Origin: Thermomonas paludicola
Lineage (GTDB): Bacteria; Pseudomonadota; Gammaproteobacteria; Xanthomonadales; Xanthomonadaceae
Direction of reading: 5' to 3'
Assembly (NCBI RefSeq): GCF_024498955.1
Contig: NZ_CP093311.1
Span: 1,302,001 to 1,366,000, forward strand
Length of the DNA: 64,000 bases
The number at the start of each line of letters is the position of its first letter. Positions within the stretch are counted from its first letter, which is position 1. The position numbers and the translations under genes are program-made. The notes under the pieces were generated by a model. The model made no database searches. It was not told the origin of the DNA and saw nothing but the letters and a program-made list of their open reading frames with translations. This document shows, piece by piece, positions 9,586-19,271 of this stretch.

Positions 9586-12567
9586 ATGTCAGCGACCGTG
9601 TCGAGCAACTTCTCCTTCCTCTTCGACCAAGAGCCACTCCTGTATCAGATTGCCACTGCTGCGGAAGCCTCTTTCTACTCAGACTCAAACGCTACGCTAG
9701 TCAAGCTTCGCCAACTGGCGGAACACCTGACGAGGAATGCCGCAGCGCAGCTTGGTATCGCCTCTGAGGCGGGCGACAATTTTTTTGGCTTGATTGCCTC
9801 GGTCAAGTCGCGGATCGACGTCGACGAGAAGGTCATACGACTTCTACACCACCTCCGCAAAAGCGGAAACGATGCTGTGCATGAATACAGGCAAGACAAG
9901 GCCGAAGCCGGACGAGCACTACGCTCAGCGCGCGAGGCTTGCATCTGGTACTACCGCACGTTCTGCCGTCCTCATCCTGGCTTCAAACCTGGTCCTTTTG
10001 TGCAGCCGCGCGACTGGAAGCAAGAGGAAGTGGATCTTCGAGCAGAAATCTTCCGCCTTGAGGCTGAACTCGAGAAAGAACGTAAGGACTCCGAAAAGAA
10101 CAGCGAACTCGTCAGAAGTCTCACAGAGCAGAAAGACCGCCTGCACGCCGTCGTCAACGAGCGCACATTGGATGCCGAGGCCTCGCTCGCCTTGGCTGAG
10201 GAGCAGGAAACGAAACTAAAATTGCTCGTGGCAGAGTACGAAGGACGCTTGGCTGAGATCGCGAGCCGGACGAACGTGGACGACGACGCTGCGGCGACCA
10301 TTTCGGAGAGATCCAAGGAGGCAGGCGAGCACGTCCAAGCGGAGTGGGCGCCGGACCTCCGGCTGCGAGACGCGTTCGACGGACACCAGCTCACCGCCAA
10401 CCAGGAGAGCCTAGTCCTTGACCTCGAGGCGTTCCTGGCTGCCAAGAACGAGCACGTCTTCATCCTGTCCGGCCATGCCGGCACCGGCAAGACATTCATC
10501 ACCAAGGGCCTTTCCGAGTTTCTCGCCGCCGCGGGTCGACAGTGCGTCCTGACTGCTCCAACCGGGAAGGCTGCGCGAGTCATAACGCAGAAGGCGGGGC
10601 GTGCGGCGACCACGATCCATAAGAAGATCTACTCCATGGATGACATCCGGGAGTACAAGGTCGATGAGCTGGATGGTTCCGAAACATACAAGCTGTATGC
10701 AGAAATCGAAGTCAACGATGACGCAGACAATGCCGTCTACGTCGTTGATGAATCCTCAATGGTTTCAGATGTTTACTCGGAAGGCGAGTTCTTCCGCTTC
10801 GGCTCGGGAAGGCTGCTCAGCGACCTGATGAAGTATGTGAATCTCGACCACAATGACCACACGAAAAAGGTCATTTTTATCGGGGACGCCGCCCAACTTC
10901 CGCCGGTCGGAATGAACTGCTCTCCGGCGCTTGATCAGCGGTATCTCGCCAAGACTTTCGGCGTGACCACTATCCGCCGATTCGAGCTGTCAGAAGTCGT
11001 TCGGCAAGATGCTGACAGCGGGATACTTTCATCCGCCAACGCGCTGCGGGATTCGCTCTCAAAGAAGGTCTTCAACAAACTCTCCTTGTCTACAGATGCG
11101 CCGGACGTGCAGACATGCTCCGAGGCAGACGACATGGTTACGGGCTATCTGACGGCGAGCGGCAACAAGGTCGCTGACTTAGCCATGATCATTGCCAGTT
11201 CGAATGCTGACGTAGCGTCGTTCAATGAACAGGTACGCCGCCGGCTTTTCCCTGATAAGAAAGATGTCACCCAAGGCGACAAGCTTGTTGTGGTAATGAA
11301 CTGCCTCGTGGATGGAAACGCCCTCAACAACGGCGATCTTGTTTACGTTACGCGCGTTGGAGACGCACCGGAATCGAGGTCGGTCACGCTCCGGAACAAG
11401 AACAAGTCAACAGGGAAAGTGGAAGAGACGGAGGTGACCCTCAAATTCAGGGACGTGCAGATCGGCTTCCGGCTACCCAGCGGCGAAGTCGTGCGTGCGA
11501 ACGTCAAGATCGTCGAGAGCCTGCTGTACAGCGGTCATCCGAACCTGAGCTCCGATGAGACTAAAGCCCTGTACATCGACTTCAAGCGTCGCAATCCTCA
11601 CCTGCCCAAGCGCGGGAAGGAACTGCGTGATGCGCTTCGAGATGATTCGTACTTCAATGCGTTGCGTGTGAAGTTCGGCTATGCGCTCACTTGCCACAAG
11701 TCCCAGGGAAGCGAGTGGGCGGACGTCTTCGTCCAGTGCAAGACTCACCACGCGAATCCCCGCACCGAGGAATACTTCCGCTGGCTGTACACGGCCATTA
11801 CCCGCGCAAGCAAGCGAGTCCACCTCCTCAACCCGCCTCACTTCCGCCCTTGGCAGGGCTTGGGTGGCGCCGGCAACCCTGGCCCGCCGCGACCTGCGAC
11901 TCTCCCCTCAAAACCGGACCTTGGCGCACCGGTGACTGATGACCCCGCTCCTCATCGCGCGCCGCCATCCGAGCCTGAGCTCGCTCGTTCAGATGAAGCT
12001 GACGAAAGCACTTCCTCTTTACGTACTGGCGATCCCATCCTGGATGGCATCTACCACGCAGTGTCCAACAGACTTGAAGGCATGGAGGGGGTAAGAATCG
12101 AAAGGATCGATCACCATGCGTGGCAGGAGGCCTACTACATCTCCGACGGAACGCGCTTCACCAGAATCAACATTGCGTACAACGGCAAGGGCATCGCCGC
12201 CAGCATCATGCCTGTCCCAAGGGACGAGTTCGGTCTGGAGATCGCCGATCGACTTTCAGGGGTGAAAGGCCGTCAGTTCCCCGATCGAAAGCCACACAAG
12301 GCCCACGAATCGCGGTTCACGCGCGATGTTTTCAATGAGTTCTTCCCAGTGTTCTCCAAGGCAGCCGTCTCGAACGGCCTGCAGATCATCGGGGTCACCG
12401 AGGAGGCTTGGAACCTGCGCCTCGTGCTGGCCAGCGGCACAGCAAGAGGTGAATTGGCAATCTACTGCGATGGCAGAGAGCGCATCAACAAGCACGCCTG
12501 GATTGGTCGTCCGCCGCAAGATCCGTCCCTGCAACAGGCGCTGGACGCAACCATGGCCAACCTCTGA
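9586..12567 (+). CDS. DUF4145-RecD-like SF1 DNA helicase
   Basis: 993 aa from ATG at 9586. Residues ~1-130 form a DUF4145 (HEPN-like) domain, seen in LRKSGNDAVHEY and the preceding helices. Residues ~145-235 are a Glu/Lys-rich coiled coil. The helicase core begins near 280: Walker A GHAGTGKT at 296-303, APTGKAAR motif Ia, Walker B VVDESSM near 388, GDAAQLPP motif III, and the C-terminal TCHKSQGSEW (about 703) and YTAITRA motifs of the UvrD_C_2/RecD class. After a Pro-rich linker, residues ~840-993 form an extra domain of unknown fold. RecD-like helicases unwind DNA in the 5'-3' direction. DUF4145 is also found at the N-terminus of type I restriction subunits. It ends 17 bp from the convergent TPR/OB gene, which suggests a joint module. 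Confidence 0.88.
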   Translation: MSATVSSNFSFLFDQEPLLYQIATAAEASFYSDSNATLVKLRQLAEHLTRNAAAQLGIASEAGDNFFGLIASVKSRIDVDEKVIRLLHHLRKSGNDAVHEYRQDKAEAGRALRSAREACIWYYRTFCRPHPGFKPGPFVQPRDWKQEEVDLRAEIFRLEAELEKERKDSEKNSELVRSLTEQKDRLHAVVNERTLDAEASLALAEEQETKLKLLVAEYEGRLAEIASRTNVDDDAAATISERSKEAGEHVQAEWAPDLRLRDAFDGHQLTANQESLVLDLEAFLAAKNEHVFILSGHAGTGKTFITKGLSEFLAAAGRQCVLTAPTGKAARVITQKAGRAATTIHKKIYSMDDIREYKVDELDGSETYKLYAEIEVNDDADNAVYVVDESSMVSDVYSEGEFFRFGSGRLLSDLMKYVNLDHNDHTKKVIFIGDAAQLPPVGMNCSPALDQRYLAKTFGVTTIRRFELSEVVRQDADSGILSSANALRDSLSKKVFNKLSLSTDAPDVQTCSEADDMVTGYLTASGNKVADLAMIIASSNADVASFNEQVRRRLFPDKKDVTQGDKLVVVMNCLVDGNALNNGDLVYVTRVGDAPESRSVTLRNKNKSTGKVEETEVTLKFRDVQIGFRLPSGEVVRANVKIVESLLYSGHPNLSSDETKALYIDFKRRNPHLPKRGKELRDALRDDSYFNALRVKFGYALTCHKSQGSEWADVFVQCKTHHANPRTEEYFRWLYTAITRASKRVHLLNPPHFRPWQGLGGAGNPGPPRPATLPSKPDLGAPVTDDPAPHRAPPSEPELARSDEADESTSSLRTGDPILDGIYHAVSNRLEGMEGVRIERIDHHAWQEAYYISDGTRFTRINIAYNGKGIAASIMPVPRDEFGLEIADRLSGVKGRQFPDRKPHKAHESRFTRDVFNEFFPVFSKAAVSNGLQIIGVTEEAWNLRLVLASGTARGELAIYCDGRERINKHAWIGRPPQDPSLQQALDATMANL

Positions 12568-12584
12568 CCCACTAAGGAACCGGC

Positions 12585-14393
12585 TTAGCTCGTCGTCGAG
12601 ATCCGCACCGCCCGCCAGCCATACCCTTCCTTTTTGGGGTGACGGGCGTAGACCGCCACAACGCCGACCTCATCAACGTGCTCTGGGACGGTCTTGACCA
12701 CATTGGGTGGCACGAAGACATCTTCCACGAAGGCATGCGCCGAGGACTCTTGGCGCCGCAGTCTTCCCTGAATTTGCTTCACATCCGTATCAGGCAATTG
12801 AGCGGGACTTGCGGCAAACAGATCGATGCGACCGTTCCTCGGATTCGTGGTCATTCGGAACGACACTCCGTCACCAGCGCCCATCTTGTTGCCCGAAGCG
12901 GAATCATTGTCGACAGGGAAATCACCGAGATCACGGCCGGCAAAGATCCGCATGGGCTTCCCGTCGGCGGCCTCCTGAACAACAACCCCATGGCCAATGG
13001 CCGTCCGATCCCAAGCCTCTCCGTCCGGGCGACGAATGATTTGAACAACCGTTTCCTCGATCTCGCCCGCTTGCCGGCCAAGCACCAAAGCCACCGGCTC
13101 CCCCTGCCTCCATGGAACCTTGCGAAGATGCGGGCCAAGGATGCTGACCGACTGGCCTTCTTCGCGCATAACTGCGAATCGCGTGCGAGGTCGCGGTTTC
13201 CATCCCGGCTTGGCGTCCCGCGGAGGCGGAAGGTTCAGCACGCCAAGGAACGTTGCCGGTCGCGTTTCGACTTCATCGAAGCAAAGGGCCAGCGCCGGCG
13301 GGGCATGCTCGGCGTAGTAGCGCTTCGGATCCTGAGCATCCGTCGTTTCGGGATTGTACCAAGGCTCGCGCATGAGATTTTCCAGCTCGTCTCCCAAGCG
13401 CCACCCCTGCTCCTCCCGACTGGCCGCTGCGATCCTGATTTCGACGGAGGCTTGCGCGAACTCAGCACGCTCAGCCAGCATCTCTGCCAGCTCCCGGTGT
13501 GCCTTGGCCACAAACTCTGGAGATGAAGGGCACAATAGAGCTTGGCAAAAGCAAGCCTGTGCCAAATCGGGGTCATCCGTTATGTATAGCCGACCTGCTT
13601 CGGCCCAGACCCAGAACTCGTTCCGCTTGGCCTTGATCACGGCTGATAGAGCAAGGGCCGCTTCTTCGTACCGCTCCAGCCGCCGCAGCATGCCGGCCCT
13701 GTCCCACTGCAGCCATAAGCTGTCGTCCCCCCTCGCGACGGGAGCCGCAGCGTCTAGCCATTGCATCGCCTCTTCCAAACGCTCGACAGAGGTGTCGCGG
13801 GCTTTCGTCCATTTCGTCAGCGCGCGGGCAACCGATACAACTAGGGCCGGCCATGTCCCATCGTTGGAAGACTGGGATATCCAGTCTTCCTCCCGGAGGC
13901 CTTCGATTCCAACCCACTTGACGAACGCAGCGAACCGGGGGAACTCGGGGCCAATGCGACATAGCTGTTGAAGTACCACCGAGCAGGCCATCCCTGGGCA
14001 CTGTGCAGGTAGCTTGGTAAGCTCCGTCAGCGCTTGGTCGATACGATGCAGGTCTACTTGCTGAGGTCGCTTGTCTGCCTTGACTGCCTCGGCCGCATTC
14101 CTTAACGCCGGCTTGGCCTGATCATAGATCAGCCACTCGAGCATTGACCGCGTTCGGAAATCGCGAGGGTCAGTCTCGAGCAAGTCGTAGGCGAGTTTTT
14201 TGCCTTCGACAATGTTTCCCTGCTTGCGCAATTCTTGAACGTGTTTCCAATCCACCACATCCCCCAAGATGTGCCGACATTTGTCGTACATACTACTCAG
14301 TGCAAGACTCACTTCGCCGCTTACGGGAACTGTAACGCCAGCTACTGCAACTTCCGAATGACTATCGGTGGTGTTGCCTTTGGCATTCGACAT
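12585..14393 (-). CDS. TPR-repeat protein with C-terminal OB/S1-like domains
   Basis: About 602 aa from ATG at 14393; a GTG codon lies immediately upstream. The first ~330 residues are tandem helical hairpins with TPR character (RRLERYEEAALALSAVI, AEAGRLYITDDPDLAQACF). The C-terminal half contains strand-rich segments, for example GHGVVVQE...MRIFAGRDLGDFPV and GDGVSFRMTTNPRNGRIDLFAA. Their GxGxV...IFxGRD...GDxVxF pattern resembles S1/cold-shock OB folds that bind nucleic acid. It is convergent with the RecD-like helicase and lies upstream of hsdR on the same strand, with its own 70-bp leader. TPR-OB proteins are found with helicases in some bacterial conflict systems. The specific assignment is my inference. 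Confidence 0.7.
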   Translation of the reverse strand: MSNAKGNTTDSHSEVAVAGVTVPVSGEVSLALSSMYDKCRHILGDVVDWKHVQELRKQGNIVEGKKLAYDLLETDPRDFRTRSMLEWLIYDQAKPALRNAAEAVKADKRPQQVDLHRIDQALTELTKLPAQCPGMACSVVLQQLCRIGPEFPRFAAFVKWVGIEGLREEDWISQSSNDGTWPALVVSVARALTKWTKARDTSVERLEEAMQWLDAAAPVARGDDSLWLQWDRAGMLRRLERYEEAALALSAVIKAKRNEFWVWAEAGRLYITDDPDLAQACFCQALLCPSSPEFVAKAHRELAEMLAERAEFAQASVEIRIAAASREEQGWRLGDELENLMREPWYNPETTDAQDPKRYYAEHAPPALALCFDEVETRPATFLGVLNLPPPRDAKPGWKPRPRTRFAVMREEGQSVSILGPHLRKVPWRQGEPVALVLGRQAGEIEETVVQIIRRPDGEAWDRTAIGHGVVVQEAADGKPMRIFAGRDLGDFPVDNDSASGNKMGAGDGVSFRMTTNPRNGRIDLFAASPAQLPDTDVKQIQGRLRRQESSAHAFVEDVFVPPNVVKTVPEHVDEVGVVAVYARHPKKEGYGWRAVRISTTS

Positions 14394-14466
14394 CACGATG
14401 CAGCGAACGTCTGGTTAGGGTCGCAAGGAGCCACATAAAACCTCTCTGACTAACCCGGGCTCTTCG

Positions 14467-17400
14467 CTACACCCTCGGTCTTCCATCCCCAGCCCGCGCC
14501 CGAAGCGCCTCGTACAGCTGCGCCGGCCCGAGCAGGATGTCCTTCAATCCATCCCGCACCCGTTCCGACTCCAGCGCCTGACTGCTCATCGTCGTGTGCG
14601 CGTCCAGAGCATCCATGATCGCGTGCAGGAGAGCGTGCTTCAGGTCCGGGGAGTTGGCGAATTGTTCCTTGCTGTTGTCGGTCGCCTGCTGGATCAGCGT
14701 TTCGTTCTCCAACAGCTTGCCCTTGATGACGCCGTTCACGTAAACGAGCTGATCGCCGTCGGAAAGCTGACCCTCGAATAGCCCGTTGACCTTCTCGATG
14801 ATCTCGTTGAGGTAGGCCTGCTGCTTGTCTTGAACGTGACCACTGCCAACCGCTTCCATCGGTTGCAGTTTGTAGGCGCCATCCGCATTGAGGTTCAGCG
14901 GCTGCTTGCCGCCGCTGCGCAGGGTGTGATGTGTTAGCACCACCTTGGAGAGGTCCACGGTCGCGCGCTCGCGCCCGAACTCCAGCAGTGGCAGCAGGCG
15001 CTTGTAGAACAGGAACCGCTTCTCGATGTCGGTGTTGCCGTAATCGAACATCTGCGACAGGAAGGCATACAGCCGGTTGAACGACGCCATGTCCCCCTTG
15101 AAGAGGACCAACGCATCCAGCTCGTCCTTGGTGGTCTTTTCCGCTTGGCCGTCCTCTGCGGCAATGGCAGCCGTGCGTGACTGCTGCGCCGCCCGGTAGC
15201 GTTTCAGCAGCCTGTCGGCGACGGGATGGATGGCGGCCACCAGCTGCGCCTGGGTGGCTCTCGGATCCATCTCCACCTTCACCAGCCGCTCCACCTCGAA
15301 GTCGTCGTAATGGCCGGCAGCATCCAACTTGGCGCGGAGGTCGAAGATCAGGTTCGGATCGGTCGTGGCTTCGAGCTCGGCGGTCTCGTAGTAGGTCTTG
15401 AAGGCATGCAGCACGTCCGCGGCATCATTGACGAAGTCCAGCACGTACGTGGTCGTCTTGCCGGGGTGCGCGCGATTCAGGCGCGACAGCGTCTGTACTG
15501 CCTGGATGCCGCCCAGCTTCTTGTCCACGTACATGCCGCACAGCAGCGGCTGGTCGAAGCCCGTCTGGAACTTGTTGGCCACCAGCAGCAGATGGAACTC
15601 CTGCTGCGCGAAGGCTTCGCGAATGTCCCGGTTCTTCAGCCCGGGATTGAGCAGCTTGCTGGATTCGGTGACCGGCTCGGGATAGGACTCCTGATCATTG
15701 ACCTCGCCGGAGAACGCCACCAGGACGCCCAGCGGATAGTGCTGCCGCTCGATGTACTCGCGGATTGCCTTCTGCCAGCGCACCGCCTCCTGCCGGGACG
15801 ACACCACCACCATCGCCTTGGCCTGCCCGTCCAGCAGCGGCTGCACGTTCTCGCGGTAGTGCTCCACCACGATCTGCACCTTGGCAGCGATGTTGTAAGG
15901 GTGCAGGCGAACCCACTGCATGATCCCCTTCATTGCCGTGCTGCGCTCGACCTGGGTCTGGTTGATCCCCTTGCCGTCATGCGCTAGACGGAAGGCCAGG
16001 TCGTAGGGCGTGTAGTTGAGTAGGACATCGAGGATGAAGCCCTCCTCGATGGCCTGCCGCATGGAGTACACATGGAACGGCTGCGGCAGCCCGTCCGGAC
16101 CGGGGCGACCGAACAGTTCCAGCGTCTTGCCCTTGGGCGTGGCGGTGAAGGCGATGTAGGTCAGTCCGGATTCCGTGCTGCGGGCCCCCATCTGGGCAGC
16201 CAGCAGGGCCTCCGTGTCGATTTCTCCACCGTCTTGCAGGTCGGCCCACTCCTGCGCACTCAGCAGCTGCTTCAGCTTGGCTGCCGCCTGTCCTGTCTGC
16301 GAACTGTGCGCCTCGTCGGCAATCACGGCGAACCGCTTGCCCTCTGTCGCGGCCAGCTCCTGCACGGCCTGTAGCGCAAAGGGGAAGGTCTGGATGGTGC
16401 AGACGATGATCTTCTTGCCGTCCTTCAGCGCCTGCCCCAGCTGGGCGCTCTTGCTGCCCTGCTCGCCGGTGATCGTTGCGACCACGCCAGTGGTGCGCTC
16501 GAAGTCGAAGATGGCTTCCTGCAGCTGGCTGTCCAGCACATTGCGGTCTGAGACCACCAGCACGCTGTCGAACACCTTCACGTTGTCACGGTGCAGATCG
16601 GCCAAGAAGTGGGCCGTCCACGCAATCGAGTTGGTCTTGCCGGAGCCGGCTGAGTGCTGGATCAGGTAGCGCTGGCCAGCACCGTGCGCCTGCACGTCGG
16701 CCACCAGCTTCCGGCTGGCGTCCAGCTGGTGGTAGCGCGGGAAGATCACCGACTGCAGCTGTTTCTTCTCATCGCGCTTGCCGATCAGGTATCGGCCCAG
16801 GATCTCCAGCCAGCTGTCAGGTGCCCAGACCTCCTCCCACAAGTAGCGAGTGGCAATGCCCTCCGGATCGGGGGCATTCCCCGCTCCACCTTCGTTGCCG
16901 CGGTTGAACGGCAGGAACCGGGTTTGCTCTCCGGCCAGCCGGGTGGTCATCATCACCTCGGCCTGGCTGACTGCAAAGTGCACCAGTGCACCACCGGGGA
17001 AGGCCAGTAGCGGCTCGCGGAGCCCGCCCTTGGGGTGCGGATGCCGGTCGAACCTGTACTGGTCCACCGCATCGCCCACGCTCTGGGTGAACTCCGACTT
17101 CAGCTCTGCCGTTGCCACCGCAATACCGTTGACGAACAACACCAGGTCCAGGCAATCGTTGGGGCGATTGGGCGAGTGCTTGACCTGCCGCACCACCCGC
17201 AGGCGATTGGCCGCGTAGTGCTGCTGGGTCACAGGGTTCATGGCCAATGCCGGCTTGAATTGCACCAGCGTCAACGGCTGCTTGAGCCCCAGCATCTCCA
17301 CGCCACGGCGCAGCACGTCCAGCGTGCCGCGCTCGTCGAGGTTCTTGCGAATCCGTTCTGCCAAACGTTCGGCCAGCTGCGGGCCGTGGGTCTTCTGCAG

Positions 17401-17571
17401 TCGCTGCCAGCTCTCCGGCTGGGTCGCCTCGATCCACGCCAGAAGGTCCGGAAGGAACAGGCCGGATTGGCGGTGGTAGTGGGCGGCATCTCCTTCGCCA
17501 TACAGCCAGCCCTTGGCGGACAGCTGCTCGCAGATCTCGCGCTCGAAGTGCTGCTCCTGATGCAAATTCAT
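14467..17571 (-). CDS. hsdR: type I restriction enzyme, R subunit
   Basis: 1034 aa, the usual size for HsdR. The N-terminal nuclease domain shows DLVLFVNGIAVATAELKSEF, with the D...ExK catalytic arrangement. The SF2 translocase follows: Walker A HSAGSGKTNSIAW, DEAH box VIADEAHSSQTG, FTATPKGKTLELFG motif III, and the C-terminal VANKFQTGFDQP and TLSRLNRAHPGKT motifs. It cleaves unmodified DNA after ATP-driven translocation, as part of an R2M2S complex. It is the last gene of hsdM-hsdS-unknown-DUF5655-hsdR, 22 bp after the preceding stop. No disruption is visible, so the system looks intact. Confidence 0.97.
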   Translation of the reverse strand: MNLHQEQHFEREICEQLSAKGWLYGEGDAAHYHRQSGLFLPDLLAWIEATQPESWQRLQKTHGPQLAERLAERIRKNLDERGTLDVLRRGVEMLGLKQPLTLVQFKPALAMNPVTQQHYAANRLRVVRQVKHSPNRPNDCLDLVLFVNGIAVATAELKSEFTQSVGDAVDQYRFDRHPHPKGGLREPLLAFPGGALVHFAVSQAEVMMTTRLAGEQTRFLPFNRGNEGGAGNAPDPEGIATRYLWEEVWAPDSWLEILGRYLIGKRDEKKQLQSVIFPRYHQLDASRKLVADVQAHGAGQRYLIQHSAGSGKTNSIAWTAHFLADLHRDNVKVFDSVLVVSDRNVLDSQLQEAIFDFERTTGVVATITGEQGSKSAQLGQALKDGKKIIVCTIQTFPFALQAVQELAATEGKRFAVIADEAHSSQTGQAAAKLKQLLSAQEWADLQDGGEIDTEALLAAQMGARSTESGLTYIAFTATPKGKTLELFGRPGPDGLPQPFHVYSMRQAIEEGFILDVLLNYTPYDLAFRLAHDGKGINQTQVERSTAMKGIMQWVRLHPYNIAAKVQIVVEHYRENVQPLLDGQAKAMVVVSSRQEAVRWQKAIREYIERQHYPLGVLVAFSGEVNDQESYPEPVTESSKLLNPGLKNRDIREAFAQQEFHLLLVANKFQTGFDQPLLCGMYVDKKLGGIQAVQTLSRLNRAHPGKTTTYVLDFVNDAADVLHAFKTYYETAELEATTDPNLIFDLRAKLDAAGHYDDFEVERLVKVEMDPRATQAQLVAAIHPVADRLLKRYRAAQQSRTAAIAAEDGQAEKTTKDELDALVLFKGDMASFNRLYAFLSQMFDYGNTDIEKRFLFYKRLLPLLEFGRERATVDLSKVVLTHHTLRSGGKQPLNLNADGAYKLQPMEAVGSGHVQDKQQAYLNEIIEKVNGLFEGQLSDGDQLVYVNGVIKGKLLENETLIQQATDNSKEQFANSPDLKHALLHAIMDALDAHTTMSSQALESERVRDGLKDILLGPAQLYEALRARAGDGRPRV

Positions 17572-17593
17572 TGTTTCCCCCTGATGCCCAGGC

Positions 17594-18520
17594 TCAACCT
17601 TCCTGGTAGCTGCGATCCAGCAGCGGTTTGGCCTTGTCCATGTCTGCCTGGGTGCGGAGCGTCAGCTCCAGATCGCCCGTCCCCCATGTGCCGATGTTGC
17701 GGGTATCCCGACTGAACCCGTCCTCCAGCGTAACCGTGTCCGGATCCAGCTTCAGCATCACCAGCAGCTTGTCCCGGTAGGGAATGACGCAGGCGAAGTT
17801 CTTCAGCCGCCGAAAGGCGGTGTAGAGCTTCAGGTGTTTTTCCTGCACGTCATCGCCCAATGCATTGAGATAGCTGGCAAGGGATTCGTAGAGTTGTCGG
17901 ATCCCCGGCTGTGCCTGCGCAAGCTGCTCCGCGGCCGTCTTGTCCTTCCCGCCTGGCTTGGGGGCACCGGTCGTGGCTGCAGACGCCTGGGTCTTGCCGG
18001 CCGTGGCGTCGCTCACGCTGACCGCATTAACCAGCTCCAGCAGCAACAGGTCATCGCCGAACAGCTTGTAGCGGATCAGCTCGATGTTGCGGGGAATCTG
18101 CTGCACGGCGTGCTGGTCGTAGCGGGTGAAATCGGCTGCGATGCACAGCAGGCGCGTACCGGCCCAGTCGATGGCATCCGCGACTACTTTGCCCAAGCGC
18201 TCCATGACGAGCCAGCGGAACTCGGCCTGATGGTCCAGCAGCCAGTCCAGGTAGAACAGGCCCTGGTTGATGACGTTCTCGTTGCTGTGGCGCTTGTACT
18301 CCACGATGACCGGGCAACCGTTCTCGTCCAGCCCCAGCGAATCGATACGTCCCTTGTGGGTCTTGCCCGTGGCGTACTCGCTGGCGAGAAAGCGGACCCC
18401 GAGGAATGCCGGCATCTGGGACTCGATCAGCGCCTGCAACTGGCGCTCCACGGCCACTGCGCGGCCGGGCAGCTCAATCGCCTGTCCTTCGCTCAGGCGG
18501 AACAACTGGATATCACTCAT
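17594..18520 (-). CDS. DUF5655 protein with NucS-like N-terminal domain
   Basis: 308 aa. The N-terminal half carries the endonuclease-like pattern IDSLGLDENGCPVIVEYKR, with D...ExK, as in NucS/RecB-like domains. The C-terminal ~110 residues (QPGIRQLYESLASYLNALGDDVQEKHLKLYTAFRRLKNFACVI) match the DUF5655 type. Such proteins are often encoded inside type I restriction operons, but their function is not settled. The start overlaps the preceding gene by 8 bp and the stop is 22 bp before hsdR, so it is certainly co-transcribed. It may be an accessory nuclease or DNA-binding factor of the restriction system. Confidence 0.85.
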   Translation of the reverse strand: MSDIQLFRLSEGQAIELPGRAVAVERQLQALIESQMPAFLGVRFLASEYATGKTHKGRIDSLGLDENGCPVIVEYKRHSNENVINQGLFYLDWLLDHQAEFRWLVMERLGKVVADAIDWAGTRLLCIAADFTRYDQHAVQQIPRNIELIRYKLFGDDLLLLELVNAVSVSDATAGKTQASAATTGAPKPGGKDKTAAEQLAQAQPGIRQLYESLASYLNALGDDVQEKHLKLYTAFRRLKNFACVIPYRDKLLVMLKLDPDTVTLEDGFSRDTRNIGTWGTGDLELTLRTQADMDKAKPLLDRSYQEG

Positions 18521-19271
18521 GTCCCGGATGTCCCCTCATGTGGACGGAATGCTTGCCCAAGAACCAACGTCCCGTCACGCGGCTGCGGCGGTATTCGCCC
18601 AGATAACCGATGCGACGATCAAAGAGCTCCGCCCGCCACGATCGCTCGCCCAGCGGTGGCAGGTTTGCTTCCAGCGCATGCAGGTCGGCCAGCCAGTGGT
18701 CCAGCCCCTCTGTGACCAGCACAGCGCGGCGCTGCTGCGGGACCAGATGTACCAGCGGGTTCGCAGACGGCTCGACCGTGGGCGGGCCGGCATGCGCTGC
18801 AAGGTGCAGCGGATCGCTGCCGCCGTAGAACGGATCGTGGTGATGGACCTGGCCGCGCCGGGCAAAGCTGCGCCACCAGTCCTCGTCCGGCCAGCGCGAA
18901 TGCTGCGCGAGCCAGGTCGGCGACGGGCCGCCGTCGATCAGGGCCGACTGAGGCAATTCGTAGCCGACACCGGCAGGCAACCACGACCACGCGGCGTAGT
19001 AGTCGATGAGGTCGTCGGCGGCCCACACCCGTTGCACCAGCGCCAGCACGGGCGAATCCTCCACAGGCTTGCCGGCGGCGTACCACCACGCAAGCCCACG
19101 ACCGACATCGGCCCAACCCAGCAGGCTGGACAGTGTGTAGTGCAGCGCGCCCCAGTGGGCGCAGGCCTGCTCGAATGGCCCGGTTGTCGGACGCGGGATC
19201 GCGCTTTCCAGCCGGGAGTCGGCCAGCGCGCGGAAGACCGCGGGGACGTCGCGGAGCCAGGGATCGGTCAT
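18513..19271 (-). CDS. hypothetical protein inside the hsd operon
   Basis: 252 aa, Trp- and His-rich (AWSWLPAG, DEDWWRSFARRGQVHHHDPFYGG). No known motif, signal peptide or membrane helix was recognised. The start overlaps the hsdS stop by 4 bp (ATGA) and its end overlaps the DUF5655 gene by 8 bp, which shows tight translational coupling in the hsd operon. The HHHD cluster might bind metal, but no family supports that. It is presumably an accessory component of this type I system; the function is unknown. Confidence 0.75.
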   Translation of the reverse strand: MTDPWLRDVPAVFRALADSRLESAIPRPTTGPFEQACAHWGALHYTLSSLLGWADVGRGLAWWYAAGKPVEDSPVLALVQRVWAADDLIDYYAAWSWLPAGVGYELPQSALIDGGPSPTWLAQHSRWPDEDWWRSFARRGQVHHHDPFYGGSDPLHLAAHAGPPTVEPSANPLVHLVPQQRRAVLVTEGLDHWLADLHALEANLPPLGERSWRAELFDRRIGYLGEYRRSRVTGRWFLGKHSVHMRGHPGHE

